From UMGS1002 sp050309735 (lineage in GTDB: Bacteria; Bacillota; Clostridia; Oscillospirales; CAG-272), in contig JBNRMS010000077.1 of NCBI GenBank assembly GCA_050309735.1, positions 1-24,922 on the forward strand: a stretch of 24,922 nucleotides of DNA, given 5' to 3'. The position numbers were made by a program, and so were the translations under genes. Position 1 is the stretch's first letter; each line of letters starts with the position of its first letter. Shown here piece after piece: positions 23,056 through 24,922 of the stretch. The notes beneath the pieces were generated by a model. That model was not told the origin of the DNA. It ran no database searches and saw only the letters and a program-made list of their open reading frames with translations.

Positions 23056-23101
23056 AGCCCGCAAGTTTCTCGGAAACCTGCCAACGTTTACATTATATTA
23101 T
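23052..23101 (-). repeat. Dispersed intergenic repeat, short copy R4b
   Basis: This copy lacks the middle of the element, like R5. GCAAGTTTC (23061-23069) pairs with GAAACCTGC (23073-23081), one mismatch, loop TCG. It ends CCAACGTTTACATTATA, which on the minus strand gives TATAAT pointing at the dehydrogenase gene. Confidence 0.75.
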
Positions 23102-23127
23102 ATAACACAAAACACATCCGAAATCAA
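23092..23127 (-). promoter_or_regulatory. Possible promoter for the dehydrogenase-araD operon, -10 from R4b
   Basis: Two overlapping TATAAT boxes lie on the minus strand (23102-23097 and 23097-23092). The best -35 is TTGATT (23127-23122), 19 bp from the first box, so it is weaker than those at polA and pncB. The leader would be about 155 nt and contain R4b and R4a. Confidence 0.4.
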
Positions 23128-23138
23128 GCAAGAAAGAG

Positions 23139-23172
23139 CCGTGAGAAAACTTCAAAAGAGATTCCCTCACGG
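23139..23172 (-). terminator. Possible terminator after hppA
   Basis: CCGTGAG (23139-23145) pairs with CTCACGG (23166-23172) around a 20-nt loop. On the minus strand CTCTTTCTT follows. It lies about 140 bp after hppA. The stretch 23173-23309 shows no other clear feature. Confidence 0.4.
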
Positions 23173-23309
23173 TTCAATCGCAGAATACCCGCTAAGCTTG
23201 CCGCCCCCCAGATATTCCGCGCGGCATACCTCAAATTTAAATAAAACCACAAGATTCAAAAATTCTTGACAGGGGCCCTGGAAAAAAACTCCCCAAAGCC
23301 CCTTGCTTA

Positions 23310-24922
23310 TCATCCAAACAGCGAAAATGCAACAAAGAGAGCCGACAGCAGCGACGCCACAAGCGAGACGACAGTGATTTGTGTATTAATTGAAGGGCCG
23401 GCGGTATCCTTAAAGGGGTCACCTACCGTGTCGCCGACGACTGCGGCCTTATGAGCCTCCGAACCCTTGCCGCCTTCGTTGCCCGCCTCGACATATTTTT
23501 TAGCATTATCCCAAAGTCCGCCCGAGTTTGACATAAACAGGGCAAGCAGAAGCCCGGTTACAATATTGCCGAGCAAGAAGCCGCCGATAGCGCTCACGCC
23601 CCCGATAAATCCGACAAGGACTGTCGCCCCAATAGACATAAGTCCCGCCGGAACCAACTCGCGCAGAGCGCCATGAGTTGCGATGTCTATGCACTTATCA
23701 TAATCGGGCTTGACACCCTTCTTGCCTTCTTTAAGGCCGACTATGCTGTGAAACTGCCTCCGGATTTCAGTGACCATGCGCTCGGCGTTACGGTCGACAC
23801 CGAGAATCAGCATTGCCGAGAAAACGGCGGGAATCGCCGCGCCGACCAAAACACCAAAGAAAACCGTGGGATCCATTATGTCAAATCCGGTGATAAGCTC
23901 CCTTCCCGCTTTCAAGAGAGCCTCATTAACCTCAGACATATAAGCACCGAGCAGCGAAATCACAGTCAGTCCCGCGGCGCCGATAGCAAAGCCCTTTGTA
24001 ACAGCCTTAACTGTGTTTCCGGCGCTGTCAAGCTCGTCGGCAACGCGAATTGTCTCCTCGCCAAGGCCGCCCATTTCGGCAAGGCCGCGGGCATTATCAA
24101 CAATTGGGCCGTAAGCATCGTTGCTGATTATCATGCCGACAATCGAGAGCATGCCGACCGCAGCCATCGCAATGCCGAACATTGCATAGCCCTCTCCAAG
24201 AGGCTCGCAGATTTTATAGGCGGCAAGAGCCGAAACGGCAATACCAATCATAGCCGGGAGTGCCGAGATAAATCCATATGAAACGCCCGAGAGGATGGTG
24301 AAGGCCGAGCCCGAATTTGAAGCGCGGGCAACTCGCTTGACTATCGGCTTATTATCGTCTGTAAAATAGTTAGTTGTAATTCCTATAACAACGCCGACTA
24401 TAAGACCGATAGTGGCCGCCCCCCAAATGCGCCATTCAAAGTCTTTGAAAAGAGCCGTTGCCCCGGCGGTCAGCACCACAAATATAGCGGTGGTGACATA
24501 AGACGAGGAATTAAGCGCGCGAGTGGGGCTTCCCCGCTTTGAGATGCGCGCCGTGGCAATGCCAATAATCGAGGCGATAAGGCCGAGCGCCGCGTAGCAA
24601 AAAACCATAGCGGTATTAACTGTTTTACCGAGTGCTTCGGCTATGACAAGCGCGGCAGACATAGCCGCGACATTCGAGTCAAAAAGGTCGGCGCCCATTC
24701 CGGCAACATCGCCCACATTGTCGCCCACATTGTCGGCGATAACGGCGGGGTTGCGCGGGTCGTCCTCGGGAATTCCAAGCTCAACCTTTCCGGTCAGGTC
24801 GGCCGAGACATCGGCGGTCTTTGTAAATATGCCGCCGCCCGCCTTTGCAAAGAGGGCAAGCGAGCTTGCGCCGAACGAAAAGCCGAGCAGGATTGAAGAG
24901 TCGCCAAAAATCAGAAGCATAG
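23310..24922 (-). CDS. hppA: Membrane-bound pyrophosphatase, C-terminal 536 residues (cut by window edge)
   Basis: The enzyme couples pyrophosphate hydrolysis to pumping H+ or Na+ across the membrane. Roughly the first 140-170 residues lie beyond the right edge; the apparent ATG near 24920 is internal. Catalytic-loop motifs are GGGIFTKTADVSADL, IPEDDPRNPAVIADN, VGDNVGDVAGMGADLF and, near the end, VVGDTVGDPFKDTAGPS. GNTVKAVTKGF has Lys (codon 24006-24008) and Thr (codon 23997-23999) where potassium-dependent enzymes have Ala and Gly, which indicates the potassium-independent, proton-pumping class. The usual ADLFES reads ADLFDS, with Asp (codon 24678-24680) replacing a conserved Glu near the ion gate. 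Many membrane segments are visible throughout. It is unlinked to the neighbouring operon and probably has its own promoter off-window. Confidence 0.96.
   Translation of the reverse strand, partial: MLLIFGDSSILLGFSFGASSLALFAKAGGGIFTKTADVSADLTGKVELGIPEDDPRNPAVIADNVGDNVGDVAGMGADLFDSNVAAMSAALVIAEALGKTVNTAMVFCYAALGLIASIIGIATARISKRGSPTRALNSSSYVTTAIFVVLTAGATALFKDFEWRIWGAATIGLIVGVVIGITTNYFTDDNKPIVKRVARASNSGSAFTILSGVSYGFISALPAMIGIAVSALAAYKICEPLGEGYAMFGIAMAAVGMLSIVGMIISNDAYGPIVDNARGLAEMGGLGEETIRVADELDSAGNTVKAVTKGFAIGAAGLTVISLLGAYMSEVNEALLKAGRELITGFDIMDPTVFFGVLVGAAIPAVFSAMLILGVDRNAERMVTEIRRQFHSIVGLKEGKKGVKPDYDKCIDIATHGALRELVPAGLMSIGATVLVGFIGGVSAIGGFLLGNIVTGLLLALFMSNSGGLWDNAKKYVEAGNEGGKGSEAHKAAVVGDTVGDPFKDTAGPSINTQITVVSLVASLLSALFVAFSLFG

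Noticed and set aside
22930..23064. Longer start for the alcohol dehydrogenase, adding 45 codons
   Set aside because: The added part is repeat R4a sequence, and a good ribosome binding site sits directly before the ATG at 22929.

Overview
The window looks like chromosomal DNA of a spore-forming, anaerobic-type member of the Clostridia, probably an Oscillospirales/Ruminococcaceae-like gut lineage. The evidence is the Firmicutes-style ribosome binding sites (GGAGG), sigma-A promoters, a clostridial-type acyl carrier protein and several sporulation genes: a SpoVB-like flippase, cwlD for the spore cortex, and dpaA-dpaB for dipicolinate. Base composition is roughly half GC. The lineage is an inference; no rRNA or tRNA gene was seen.

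Layout, left to right. A SpoVB-like flippase is cut by the left edge (minus strand). Then come polA and a GNAT acetyltransferase (plus), followed by radA and cwlD (minus). A lone acpP (minus) is divergent from a GDPD-family phosphodiesterase and comEC (plus). The dipicolinate synthase operon dpaA-dpaB (minus) is divergent from lysA (plus). A VTT/TVP38 membrane protein (minus) follows. Next is a sugar region: rhaA followed by a 1042-residue GH106-like glycosidase (minus), pncB (plus), then an iron-type alcohol dehydrogenase followed by araD (minus). The right edge cuts a membrane pyrophosphatase, hppA (minus).

How the genes relate. dpaAB and lysA draw on the same lysine/diaminopimelate/dipicolinate branch. 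cwlD, dpaAB and the flippase serve spore formation. polA, radA and comEC handle DNA replication, repair and uptake. The sugar genes suggest intracellular use of a deoxyhexose or pentose released from small glycosides, but no kinase, rhamnulose-phosphate aldolase or transporter is present here.

The most unusual feature lies between the genes. A family of about 90-bp repeats with two conserved hairpins occurs at four loci, always upstream of genes: polA, the dpaA/lysA divergence, pncB and the dehydrogenase operon. The two divergent loci hold a tandem dimer and a shortened copy respectively. One end of the element reads TATAATGTACACATTGGCAG or a close variant, and the three copies that keep TATAAT all point at a gene start. 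The element therefore seems to supply a -10 box and a structured 5' leader. A second class of hairpins, built on GAAACTTC/GAAGTTTC arms, lies at gene 3' ends. A candidate structured RNA sits between the glycosidase and the VTT gene.
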